From Plantago major (lineage: Eukaryota > Streptophyta > Magnoliopsida > Lamiales > Plantaginaceae): 64,000 nucleotides of DNA. Location of the stretch: assembly GCA_026545765.1 (NCBI GenBank), contig CM048844.1, forward strand, positions 59,678,932 to 59,742,931, read 5' to 3'. The translations under genes and the position numbers were made by a program. Numbering within the stretch: position 1 is the first letter of the stretch; each line of letters opens with the position of its first letter. Below, one piece after another: positions 26,801 to 38,200 of the stretch. Under the pieces are notes generated by a model. That model saw only the letters and a list, made by a program, of their open reading frames with translations. It was not told the origin of the DNA and ran no database searches.

Positions 26801-29800
26801 AGAACTCTAATTATGAGTAAAACAACACATAGAAGGAGTGGGATTAACAACAAACAAACAACTCTGCTTGAGAGATAAACAACACACAAAAGGAGTGGGA
26901 TTATGAGAAACAAAACGGTCTACTCGAGATTTAAAAATTACACAGAAAGGAGTAAGAGTATCATAGACGAAGAAGTCTTATTAAGAATTAAACAACACAC
27001 AAAAGGAGTGGGATTAACAACAAACGAACACAACTCTGCTTGAGAGATAAACAACACAACAAATAAGTGTGATAATGAGAAACGAAAAAGTCTATTCGAG
27101 ATTTCAAAAATACACTGAAAGGAGTTCTATCTCTAACGAAAAACTCTAATTAAGAGTTAAACAACAAACAAAAGGAGTGGGATAAATAACAGACAAACAA
27201 CTCTGCTTGAGAGATACACAACACACTAAAGGAGTGTGATTATGAGAAACGGAAAATTAAATTCGAGATTTAAAAAATACACAGAAAGGAGTAAGAGTAT
27301 CACAAACGAAGAACTCTAATGGAGAGTTAAACAACTTACAAAAGGAGTGGGATAAACAACAAACGAACATCTTTGCCTGAGAGATAAACAACACACTAAA
27401 GGAGTGGGATAGTGAAAAACGAAAAGGTCTATTCGAGATTTAAAAATTACACAGAATGGAGTAAGAGTATCACAGACGAAGAACTCTAATTATGAGTAAA
27501 ACAACACACAAAAGGAGTGGGAGTAACAACAAACGAACAACTCTGTTTGAGAGATAAACAACACACAAAAGGAGTGGGATTATGAGAAACAAAAAGGTCT
27601 ATTCGAGATTTTTAAAATACACAGAAAGGAGTAAGGGTATCACAAACGAAGAACTCTAATGGAGAGTTAAACAACTTACAAAAGGAGTGAGATAAAAAAA
27701 CAAACGAATATCTTTGCCTGAGAGATAAACAAAACACTAAAGGAGTGGGATAGTGAGAAACGAAAAGGTCTATTCTTGATTTAAAAATTACACAGGATGC
27801 AGTAAGAGTATCACAGACGAAGAACTCTAATTATGAGTAAAGCAACACACAAAAGGAGTGGGATTAACAACAAACGAACAACTCTGCTTGAGAGATAAAC
27901 AACACACAAAAGGAGTGGAATTATGAGAAACAAAAAGGTCTATTCGAGATTTAAAAATTACACAGAAAGGAGTAAGAGTATCATAGACGAAGAACTCTAA
28001 TTAAGAATTAAACAACACACAAAAGGAGTGGGATTAACAACAAACGAACACAACTCTGCTTGAGAGATAAACAATACACTAAAGGAGTGTGATAATGAGA
28101 AACGAAAAAGACTATTTGAGATTTAAAAAATACACAGAAAGGAGTTCTATCTCAAACGAAGAACTCTAATTAAGAGTTAAACAACAAACAAAAGGAGTCG
28201 GATAAATAAAAGACGAACAACTCTGCTTGAGAGATACACAACACACTAAAGGAGTGTGATTATGAGTAACGGAAAATTCAATTCGAGATTTGAAAAATAC
28301 ACAGAAAGGAGTAAGAGTATCACAAACGAAGAACTCTAATGGAGAGTTAAACAACTTACAAAAGGAGTGGGATAAACAACAAACGAACATCTTTGCCTGA
28401 GAGATAAACCACACACTAAAGGAGTGGGATAGTGAGAAACGAAAAGATCTATTCGAGATTTAAAAATTACACAGAATGCAGTAAGAGTATCACAAACGAA
28501 GAACTCTAATTATGAGTAAAACAACACACAAAAGGAGTGGGAGTAACAACAAATGAACAACTCTGATTGAGAGATAAACAACACACAAAAGGAGTGGGAT
28601 TATGAGAAACAAAAAGGTCTATTCGAGAATTAAAAATTACACAGAAAGGAGTAAGAGTATCATAGACGTAGAGCTCTAATTAATAATTAAACCACACACA
28701 AAAGGAGTGGGATTACCAACAAACGAACACAACTCTGCTTGAGAGATAAACAATACACTATAGGAGTGTGATAATGTGAAACGAAAAAGTCTATTCGAGA
28801 TTTAAAAAATACATAGAAAGGAGTTCTATCTCAAACGAAGAACTCTAATTAAGAGTTAAACAACAAACAAAAGGAGTGGGATAAATAACAGACGAACAAC
28901 TCTGCTTGAGAGATACACAACACACTAAAGGAGTGTGATCATGAGAAACGAAAAATTATATTCGAGATTTTTAAAATACACAGAAAGGAGTAAGGGTATC
29001 ACAAACGAAGAACTCTAATGGAGAGTTAAACAACTTACAAAAGGAGTGAGATAAACAACAAACGAATATCTTTGCCTGAGAGATAAACAAAACACTAAAG
29101 GAGTGGGATAGTGAGAAACAAAAAGGTCTATTCGAGATTTAAAAATTACACAGAATGGAGTAAGAGTATCACAGACGAAGATCTGTAATTATGAGTAAAA
29201 CAACATACAAAAGGAGTGGGATTAACAACAAACGAAGAACTCTGCTTGAGAGATAAACAACACACAAAAGGAGTGGGATTATGAGAAACAAAAAGGCCTA
29301 TTCAAGATTCAAAAATTACGCAGAAAGGAGTAAGAGTATCATAGACGAAGAACTCTAATTAAGAATTAAACAACACACAAAAGGAGTGGGATTAACAACA
29401 AACGAACACAACTCTGCTTGAGAGATAAACAACACACTAAAGGAGTGTGATAATGAGAAACGAAAAAGTCTATTCGAGATTTAAAAAATACACAGAAAGG
29501 AGTTCTATCTCAAACGAAGAACTCTAATTAAGAGTTAAACAACAAACAAAAGGAGTGGGATAAATAACAGACGAACAACTCTGCTTGAGAGATACACAAC
29601 ACACTAAAGGAGTGTGATTATGAGAAACGAAAAATTCTATTCGAGATTTAAAAAATACACAGAATGGAGTAAGTTTATCACAAACGAAGAACTCTAATTG
29701 AGAGTTAAACAACAGAAAAAATGAGTGGGATAAACATCAAACGAACAACACCACTTGAGAGACAAACAACACACAAAAGGAGTGGGATAATGAGAAAAGA

Positions 29801-30317
29801 AAACGTATATTCGAGATTTAAAATATACACAGAAAGTGGTAAGAGTATCACAAACGAAAAACACTAATTGAGAGTTAAACAACACACAAAAGGAGTGGGA
29901 TAAACAACAAACGAACAACTCCACTTGAGAGATAAACAACACACTAAAGGAGTGGGATCAAGAGAAACGAAAAAGTCTATGCGAGATTTAAAAAATACAC
30001 AGAAAGGAGTAAGAGTATCACAAACGAAGAACTCTAATGGAGAGTTAAACAACTTACAAAAGGAGTGGGATAAACAACAAACGAACATCTTTGCCTGAGA
30101 GATAAACAACACACTAAAGGAGTGGGATAGTGAGAAACGAAAAGGTCTATTCTTGATTTAAAAATTACACAGGATGCAGTTAGAGTATCACAGACGAAGA
30201 ACTCTAATTATGAGTAAAGCAACACACAAAAGGAGTGGGATTAACAACAAACGAACAACTCTGCTTGAGAGATAAACAACACACAAAAGGAGTGGAATTA
30301 TGAGAAACAAAATGGTC
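11841..30317 (+). repeat. 170-bp satellite array, left block (18.5 kb)
   Basis: This is a head-to-tail array with a ~170-bp period and monomers all in one orientation. Each monomer consists of three related subunits of 57, 57 and 56 bp: ACACACAAAAGGAGTGGGAT…, ACACACTAAAGGAGTGGGAT… and TACACAGAAAGGAGTAAGAG…. The consensus is A-rich on this strand (about 79 A to 30 T of 170 bases by my count). Six monomer classes recur in the order F-A-B-C-D-E. Spacings between successive F monomers are mostly about 680 or 1,020 bp, four or six monomers. The first ~2 kb are more irregular than the interior, as expected at an array edge. All minus-strand reading frames here are satellite artefacts. Confidence 0.97.
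19613..22330 (+). repeat. Four tandem ~680-bp tetrameric higher-order repeats (F-A-D-E)
   Basis: F-class monomers (marker ACAACTCTGCTTGAG or a close variant) occur at about 19613, 20293, 20972, 21651 and 22330, which is 679-680 bp apart. Within the first unit the order is F, A (AAATAACAGAC), D (ATATCTTTGCCTGAG) and E (GGGATTATGAGAAAC). Compared with the six-monomer unit, classes B and C are missing. Confidence 0.8.
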
Positions 30318-30336
30318 TTTTTTTTTTTTTTTTTTT
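30318..30336 (-). repeat. Poly-T tract: poly-A tail of the minus-strand LINE
   Basis: Nineteen T's end the LINE 3' side. The satellite stops at GGTCT just before, where the normal monomer would continue GGTCTATTCGAG. Confidence 0.85.
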
Positions 30337-30461
30337 GGAACGAAAGAACTTGTCTTATTGATACCAAAAACAGAATACGTACATTTAGGGGCTGACCATA
30401 TCGTCCAAGCCCAAATCATAAAATAACTTGAATAGACTAGTGCAAACATGAAATATCTAAA

Positions 30462-31106
30462 TCACTCAGATAGAACTTGGATCAATGCAGCTGACTTCCG
30501 GCTTCTACATCGGAGTGTGGTAATCTGTATCACCGAGCTAATGGTACCTTGCATATCGAAGTTGCGTTGTTTGAATATCTTTCCATTTCGAGCCTCCCAA
30601 ACATGGTAGAAGACCTCAGCCAGTAGAGCACGGAACACCGAGGCCTTCCCCCCTTTGCCTCTCGCCATTCTTCTTGTCCAGCCAATTAATTGTTGCCAAC
30701 TCGTGATTCTTGGGTGGGAAACCCGTAACCATGTCAAAATTCCACGGAGAACCCCATATGTAATGGAGCATTGGAAGAATAGGTGGTCAATGGACTCATC
30801 TCCATCGCAAAAACTGCACTTACCATCCGTGAATATACCATAATATGCCAATCGGTCTTTTGTTGCCAAACGTCGGTGTAAGGCCAACCACATAATGAAA
30901 ATAGCCTTTGGTCGAGCTTGGTTGTGAATGACAAGATCACACCACTCCACTTTGGCTGGTCTACCACGAAGAAGCACATAAATGGCTCGAATGGAGAACT
31001 TAGGGGCAGCAATCTGCTCCATCCATTCTTGAGCTCCGCAAATCATCTCCGAATCCGAATAATAGCCTTCATTGTCAAGAGCTACAAATAGGTACTGACC
31101 ATTCAT
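30462..31106 (-). pseudogene. LINE ORF2 C-terminal fragment (zf-RVT region)
   Basis: A 214-codon frame carries the typical post-RT module of plant LINEs: KAIFIMWLALHRRLATKDRL, then CSFCDGDESIDHLFFQCS (the Cys/His zf-RVT motif), then a tail with VWEARNGKIF. It overlaps the reverse-transcriptase frame by about 30 bases in a different frame, so a frameshift near 31090-31106 splits ORF2. It ends with a natural stop at 30462, about 125 bp before the poly-A tail, with no RNase H. Confidence 0.85.
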
Positions 31107-32598
31107 CCATATCTTGATCTTTTATGTAATAGCAATGAATCCATTTGACCCACAACGAATCAGCCTTCGTTTGGATCTTCCACAAGAGTTTAGAGATTAG
31201 AGCCATATTCCAGACATGTAAGCTGATAATATTCAAGCCGCCACAACATCTCGGGGTACAAACCTGCTGCCAAGATACTAGTGCTTTGTGATAGTTTCCA
31301 TCCTTACCACTCCACAGAAAGCTCCGACAGATGCGCTGAATATGGTCCAGTACCGCTTTAGGGAAGGGGAACACCTGTAGCCAATAAGAGGTAATAGAGG
31401 TGATTACACTCTTAATTAGCTGCTCCCTACCGGCATAGCTTAAGAGTCTTGTCGTCCAATGATTGATTCTTCCCAGGACACGATTAATTAAAGGTTGATA
31501 CTGCTGGATAGTGAGTTTCCGATGAGATAAAGGAACACCCAAATACCGAACCGGAAGCACTCCAGCCACGAATCCAGTCACCTCCAGAATCCGCTGTTGT
31601 TCAGTTTGGGACAGCCCTCCAACAAAGACTTTTGTCTTGTTACTATTTGCTTGTAATCCACAAGTATCTGAGAATTGTTGAAGCTGCTGCATCATAAGCT
31701 GGACCGACCTCTCATCCCCTCGCATAAATAACATTAGATCATCCGCAAAACAGAGGTTGGTTATACACAATTTTTCACACTTCGGATGAAAATTGAAATC
31801 CGGGACAGTACTCAGCTTTTGCAGGCTACGATACAGGTATTCCATAACCAATACAAAGAGGAACGGAGATAACGGGTCACCTTGTCTCAATCCTCTTCGA
31901 GCTTTAAGGAGTTTTGACGGGGTCCCATTAATCATGTATTTATAAGACACCGTCGTAACACAACTCATGACCCAGCATACAAATTGCGTTGGTATACCCA
32001 ATTCCTTCATAATCATCTCCAAAGCACCCCAATCGACAGTATCATAGGCCTTATGTAAATCCATCTGTATCATACATCTAGGCGAGACCCCTTTGCGGTT
32101 ATACCCTTTGACCAATTCACATGCCAGCAGGATGTTATCATGTATAACTTTCCCCGGTAGGAAGGCAGACTGGCTCTCATCAACAATGTTATTTATAACA
32201 TTCCCTAACCGAGCAGTGAGCACTTTAGATATAATTTTGTAGACAGTCGTGCAGCATGCGATTGGACGCATTTCTCTCACACATGTAGCTGTTGGAGTCT
32301 TCGGAATCAAGGTGACCAATGTACAGTTCAGAGCAGGATAGAGTGTTGCCGTGGTAAAGAAATCCTCAATTGCCGCATAGACATCCGATCTTACCTGTTG
32401 CCATATGCATTTAAAGAAATACGCATTGAAACCATCTATCCCTGGAGCTTTTAAATCTCCAATATCCTTTAATGCATTGTCAATTTCCAGATGTGTAACC
32501 GGTTGAATCAGAAACATCCGATCTTCCTGGCTTAGTCTTCGACCCGAACGGAGAATCCCGATATCTACACCAACTCGTCTCAATGGGACCGTACCCAC
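31075..32598 (-). pseudogene. LINE ORF2 reverse-transcriptase segment
   Basis: This open segment of about 507 codons holds the RT palm and fingers: LKAPGIDGFNAYFFK, LVTLIPKT, RPIACCTTVYKIISKVL, SQSAFLPGK, DLHKAYDTVDW, GLRQGDPLSPFLFVL and the catalytic FADDLMLF (around 31725-31760), then YLGVPL and the thumb region SYAGREQLIKSV. This is RVT_1 of the L1 clade. It is out of frame with both the endonuclease segment upstream and the zf-RVT segment downstream. The first codon shown (GTG) only marks the point after the frameshift, not a real start. Confidence 0.92.
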
Positions 32599-33820
32599 TA
32601 GCTGTGAATAGAAGCAACACCCTCCTGCTCAATATCCACATCCCTATGGAGAACACGACCATCTTCCGTCTCAAGCCTATGAATTCCAATCCTGCGGTTC
32701 TTTTCCCTAACCTGGGCATGAAAGAAAGCCGAGTTTTCATCCCCTAGCTTAATCCAATCAACTTTTGACTTTTGTCGTAGCACTTGTTCCTCGATGTTTT
32801 GCCAATCTTCCAGTTCCATAGAAGCTTCTTTGATCTGCTTGATCAAATCTGCAGAGAATCGATTCCGCTGGAGATCTTCCTGTAGCTGATGGAGTCGTTC
32901 ACGGCTTCGCACGATGTTATGACCAGCCTGTTGCACTTCCTTATTTCTGCCCCGCATCACCTGTTGAAGTCGTTTCAACTTCGACCACAATCTTTCCTGA
33001 GGCCTATGCGTAGCCGGACATTGCCAGGATCCAGAAACAGCCGATAAGAAGCCACTCGAATGGGCAATGGCATTAATAAATTTGAAACATCCCTTCCTTG
33101 GTTGTATTGGTAGATAATTTCTAAATCTCAACGGGGAATGGTCAGAAATCCCCGGTGTCAAGACTTCAAGTTCAGCATACGGATTTTCCTGAAACCAATC
33201 CGAGTTTCCAATAGCTCTATCAATGCGAGAGTAGATGGTACCATGTTCATGTTTATTTGACCACGTGAAATGTGCACCCGACGTGGGTACTTCAAATAAT
33301 CCGATTTCATCCATCATCTCCACCAAATCTTTGTACTCGTGTTCCGTCACAGGATTCCCTCCAACACGATCATCACCACTAAGCACATTGTTGAAATCCC
33401 CTAGGCATATCCATTGTTCCTGGATACTAGCTGCTAATAACCGAATATCCTGCCATAGACGGGTCCTATACTGCAATTCATTCTGGGCATATATAAAAGT
33501 AACCACTCCTCTGTCTTCACCATTCGAATCAAACCACCGACAATGTAGTAGCTGATCCGTACAGCTCAGAAAAATAACTCGAACCCTTGCTGGGTCCCAA
33601 GCCACCCAGATGCGTCCAAGTACATGGGACGAATAATTATCCCAGAAGTTCCACCGAAATCCTAATCTTTTGCGTATTTTCACCTTATTTTCCTCCTTCA
33701 CTCTAGTTTCTAAAAGGCCGGCTATGCTTATATTCAAATCCAGAAGACGGAGCCAATCTCCTTATGTTTAGCCACCTTATTTAGCCCCCTAACATTCCAG
33801 TTAACATCGAGCTGATTCGC
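32598..33820 (-). pseudogene. LINE ORF2 endonuclease segment (APE type)
   Basis: The endonuclease begins at about 33820-33800 with NWNVRGLNK. It shifts frame near 33745 and continues as a 379-codon frame from 33737, with ETRVKEENK, the catalytic GDFNNVLSGDDR, FTWSNK, SRIDRAIGNSDWF and GISDHSPL. It ends at a TAG (32600-32598), where the reading continues in another frame as SQLVGT into the RT. A coiled linker with WIKLGDENSAFFHA follows the nuclease core, as usual for plant L1 ORF2. Confidence 0.9.
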
Positions 33821-33890
33821 CTCGCCAACTCGATCCGCTTCAAACTTGCAAACCCATTCGTGATAACCGATTTCGTCAACTGCCTCGATT

Positions 33891-34190
33891 TCACCGATCC
33901 GATTGTCGAATTGGTGATGCTCTTCGACTCTGACGGTAGTCCAAGTATCCGCCCATTCCGGAATAAAGAAGATTCACCTGTTGTTGCTCCCTATCAGCAT
34001 GGCCCGCTGCTGAAGGTGTAAGGGCCGGAGCAACAGGAATTTGCCTTCCCGTGGCGACCCAAACCTTTTCCGCTCCATTATGCATTCCCACCTTTCTGTT
34101 TATTGTCTGTGCTGGACGGCTTTGGATCTGCTTCCTTCCCTCTCCACAGATGTGGCCCACCTTCCGCACTTCGATGTAATAAGGTTTCAT
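33891..34190 (-). pseudogene. LINE ORF1 3' part, shifted frame, degenerate zinc knuckle
   Basis: Right after the ORF1 stop the expected continuation appears in another frame: KPYY, then RKVGHICGEGRK. This matches the C-terminal half of a CCHC knuckle (G-H-x4-C-like), but the first cysteines are missing or replaced (YIEV). A single lost base in a TGG codon at about 34188 explains both the stop and the shift. Confidence 0.7.
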
Positions 34191-35203
34191 TCATATTCCA
34201 CCGCCTGTTTGATTAGGTTTCCTTGACGATCCTTAATCATAATCCATTGGCGTAATTCCTGTGTGATATCCACCTCAATGAGTATCCGTGCATAGGAGAT
34301 CCTTAACTTTTTAGCAGTGCATTCGTCAGTAAATTTAGGCACTCCGATAGCACTAGCAATCTTTCCCAAACTCTTGGCACCCCATAGGTACAACGGGAGT
34401 TGTGGTAATTTCACCCATATCTGTGCAACTCGAAGTTTGTCTTCCTCAAGCTCAAATTTTCTGGTCCACGGTCGCAAGATCATAGGTCTACCATATATGT
34501 AGTACGGTCCTCCCGATTCCACAGTATTCTTATCATCCTCTGATTTAAATCGTATGATGAAATATCCATCCTCATTATAGTATAGGTCAGGGAGAGTAAT
34601 TGATTTCCACACCTTTATCATAAAATTCTTCACAGCATTCATGGATAGGGAGTTGTCTGTTACATACATGATGAGTGAGTGTTTCCAAAACTCCAGCTCC
34701 TCTTCGATGTCCTCATCATCAATTTCCACTATCATCTCATCCTCAACTACAGCCGGAGTACAGTATTCTATATTCATACCTCTGTCAGGGGCACGATTCC
34801 CCCGAATCACATCAATCCAAGGGATAGGGGCGGAATTTGGTGCAGCAATCGCAGAAAGGCCATCTATCGAGCCATCCTGAATCAAGACATCCTCCTTCTC
34901 AGCGTTCTCCTCCCCTGCGGCAGTATGCTTTGTCCTGTCATTATCAGAGATCTGCAAATCCTTTTCCGCCGATTCCGTATCAATCGCACCATCCATGTCC
35001 GTCGCCGGTGGTTCCTGATCCAAACCCTTACCCTGTTGAAAGCTATTATCGTGCTCAGGCGAATTATCATCCTCAAAATCCGTAACAACCGAAGAAGAAA
35101 CAATAGGGGAAGATGCGATGGGCGCCAGATTCTTTCTTGGCCTTCCCACCGGTCTCCTAGCCGCCGATTTGGTCAGCGGTGTTGCCCTCTTTTTTCGTGT
35201 CAT
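34187..35203 (-). pseudogene. LINE ORF1 (gag-like, DUF4283), truncated by frameshift
   Basis: This 338-codon frame starts at ATG (35203) with a basic N-terminus containing an AT-hook-like GRPRK (residues about 19-23). An acidic, low-complexity stretch follows. A DUF4283 domain (about residues 165-335) reads EFWKHSLIMYVTDNSLSM, FIIRFKSEDDKNTV, GPYYIYGRPMILRPWT and WVKLPQLPLYLW. DUF4283 proteins are the nucleic-acid-binding ORF1 products of plant L1 elements. The frame ends at a TGA created by a one-base loss; the zinc-knuckle remainder lies at 33891-34190. Translated frames on the + strand over this region are shadows. Confidence 0.88.
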
Positions 35204-35237
35204 AGCTTCTAGCCTTAATTACTGACATAAGAGAATT

Positions 35238-35256
35238 AAAAAAAAAAAAAAAAAAA
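35238..35256 (+). repeat. 19-bp A-tract at the 5' border of the LINE
   Basis: Nineteen A's join GAGAATT of the LINE 5' end to GGAGTAGGATTAAC of the satellite. In the LINE's own orientation this is a poly-T ahead of its 5' end, which is unusual. The last A's may belong to the satellite's AAAAGGAGT. Confidence 0.8.
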
Positions 35257-38200
35257 GGAGTAGGATTAACGACAAACGAACAACTCTGCTTGAGAGATAA
35301 ACAACACACAAAAGGAGTGGGATTATGAGTAACAAAAAGGTCTATTCGAGATTTAAAAATTACATAGAGAGGAGTAAGAGTATCACAGATGAAGAACTCT
35401 AATTAAGAATTAAACAACACACAAAAGGAGTGGGATTAACAACAAACGAACACAACTCTGCTTGAGAGATAAACAACAAACTAAAGGAGTGTGATAATGA
35501 GAAACGAAAAAGTCTATTCGAGATTTAAAAAATACACAGAAAGGAGTTCTGTCTCAAATGAAGAACTCTAATTATGACTTAAACAACAAACAAAAGGAGT
35601 GGGATAAACAACAAACGAACAACTCTGCTTGAGAGATAAACAACACACTAAAGGAGTGGGATAACGAGAAACAAAAAAGTATATTCGAGATTTAAAATAT
35701 ACACAGAAAGGGGTAAGAGTATCACAAACGAAAAACAATAATTGGGAGTTAAACAACACACAAAAGGAGTGGGATTATGAGAAACAAAAAGGTCTATTCG
35801 AGATTTAAAAATTACATAGAGAGGAGTAAGAGTATCATAGATGAAGAACTCTAATTAAGAATTAAACAACACAGAAAAGGAGTGGGATTAACAACAAACG
35901 AACACAACTCTGCTTGAGAGATAAACAATATACTAAAGGAGTGTGATAATGAGAAACGAAAAAGTCTATTCGAGATTTAAAAAATACACAGTAAGGAGTT
36001 CTATCTCAAACGAAGAACTCTAATTAAGAGTTAAACATCAAACAAAAGGAGTGGGATAAATAACAGACGAACAACTTTGCTTGAGAGATACACAACACAC
36101 AAAAGGAGTGTGATTATGAGAAACAAAAAATTCTATTCGAGATTTAAAAAATACACAGAAAGGAGTAAGAGTATCACAAACGAAGAACTTTAATGGAGAG
36201 TTAAACAACTTACAAAAAGAGTGGGATAAACAACAAACGAACATCTTTGCCTGAGAGATAAACAACACACTAAAGGAGTGGGATAGTGAGAAACGAAAAG
36301 GTCTATTCTTGATTTAAAAATTACACAGGATGCAGTAAGAGTATCATAGACGAAGAACTCTAATTAAGAATTAAACAACACACAAAAGGAGTGGGATTAA
36401 CAACAACCGAACACAACTCGGCTTGAGAGATAAACAATGCACTAAAGGAGTGTGATAATGAGAAACGAAAAAGTCTATCCGAGATTTAAAAAATACACAG
36501 TAAGGAGTTCTATCTCAAACGAAGAACTCTAATTAAGAGTTAAACATCAAACAAAAGGAGTGGGATAAATAACAGACGAACAACTCTGCTTGAGAGATAC
36601 ACAACACACAAAAGGAGTGTGATTATGAGAAACAAAAAATTCTATTCGAGATTTAAAAAATACACAGAAAGGAGTAAGAGTATCACAAACGAAGAACTTT
36701 AATGGAGAGTTAAACAACTTACAAAAGGAGTGGGATAAACAACAAACGAACATCTTTGCCTGAGAGATAAACAACACACTAAAGGAGTGGGATAGTGAGA
36801 AACGAAAAGGTCTATTCGAGATTTAAAAATTACACAGAATGGAGTAAGAGTATCACAGACGAAGAACTCTAATTATGAGTAAAACAACACACAAAAGGAG
36901 TGGGATTAACAACAAGCGAACAACTCTGCTTGTGAGATAAACAACACACAAAAGGAGTGGGATTATGAGAAACAAAAAGGTCTATTCGAGATTTAAAAAT
37001 GACACAGAAAGGAGTAAGAGTATCACAGACGAAGAACTCTAATTAAGAATTAACCAACACACAAAAGGAGTGGGATTAACAACAAACGAACACAACTCTG
37101 CTTGAGAGATAAACAACACACAAAAGGAGTGGGATAATGAAAAACGAAAAGGTCTATTCGAGATTTAAAAATTACACAGAAAGGAGTAAGAGTATCACAA
37201 ACGAAGAACTCTTAATGGAGAGTTAAACAACACAAAAAATGAGTGGGATTAACAAGAAACCAACACAACTCTGCTTGAGAGATAAACAACACACAAAAGG
37301 AGTGGGATAAACAACAAACGAACAACTTTGCCTGAGAGATAAACAACACACTAAAGGAGTGGGATAATGAGAAACGAAAGGGTCTATTCGAGATTTAATA
37401 ATTACACAGAAAGGAGTAAGAATATGACAAACGAAGAACTCTTAATGGAGAGTTAAACAACACACAAAAGGAGTGGAATAAATAACAAACAAAAGGAGTG
37501 GGATAAATAACAAACGAACAACTCTGCTTGAGAGATACACAACACACTAAAGGAGTGTGATTATGAGAAATGAAAAATTCTATTCAAGATTTAAAAAATA
37601 CACAGAATGGAGTAAGAGTATCACAAACGAAGAACTCTAATTGAGAGTCAAACAACAGACAAAATGAGTGGGATAAACATCAAACGAACAAGACCACTTG
37701 AGAGATAAACAACACACAAAAGGAGTGGAATAATGAGAAAAGAAAAATTATATTCGAGATTTAAAATATGCATAGAAAGGGGTAAGAGTATCACAAACGA
37801 AAAACACTAATTGAGAGTTAAACAACACACAAAAGGAGTGGGATAAACAACAAACAAGGAACTCCACTTCACTGATAAACAACACACTAAAGGAGTGGGA
37901 TCAAGAGAAACGAAAAAGTCTATGTGAGATTTAAAAAATACACAGAAAGGAGTAAGAGTATCACAAACGATGAACTCTATTGGAGAGTTAAACAACTTAC
38001 AAAAGGAGTGGGATAAACAACAAACGAACATCTTTGCCTGAGAGATAAACAACACACTGAAGGAGTGGGATAATGAGAAACGAAAAGGTCTATTCGAGAT
38101 TTAAAAATTACACAGAAAGAAGTAAGAGTATGACAAACGAAGAACTCTTAATCGAGAGTTAAACAACACACAAAAGGAGTGGAATTAACAACAAACGAAC

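Larger units (their letters stand above)
30337..35237 (-). mobile_element. LINE (plant L1 type), near full length but inactive, inserted in the satellite
   Basis: Reading leftward from 35237, there is a very short 5' leader, ORF1 with DUF4283 (from 35203), a degenerate zinc knuckle, an APE-type endonuclease, a reverse transcriptase, a zf-RVT cysteine/histidine region, and a 3' poly-A tail (30318-30336). No RNase H domain follows. At least four frame breaks separate the parts (about 34188, 33745, 32600 and 31100), so it cannot make functional proteins. The 5' side is bordered by 19 A's on the + strand (35238-35256). The satellite on either side shares 91 bp (30228-30318 against about 35253-35343) with about five mismatches. 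Confidence 0.92.

Noticed and set aside
34679..35212. 177-codon + strand frame
   Set aside because: It is the complement of LINE ORF1 (DUF4283) and has no family similarity of its own. The same applies to 33235-33555 and 30655-30843.
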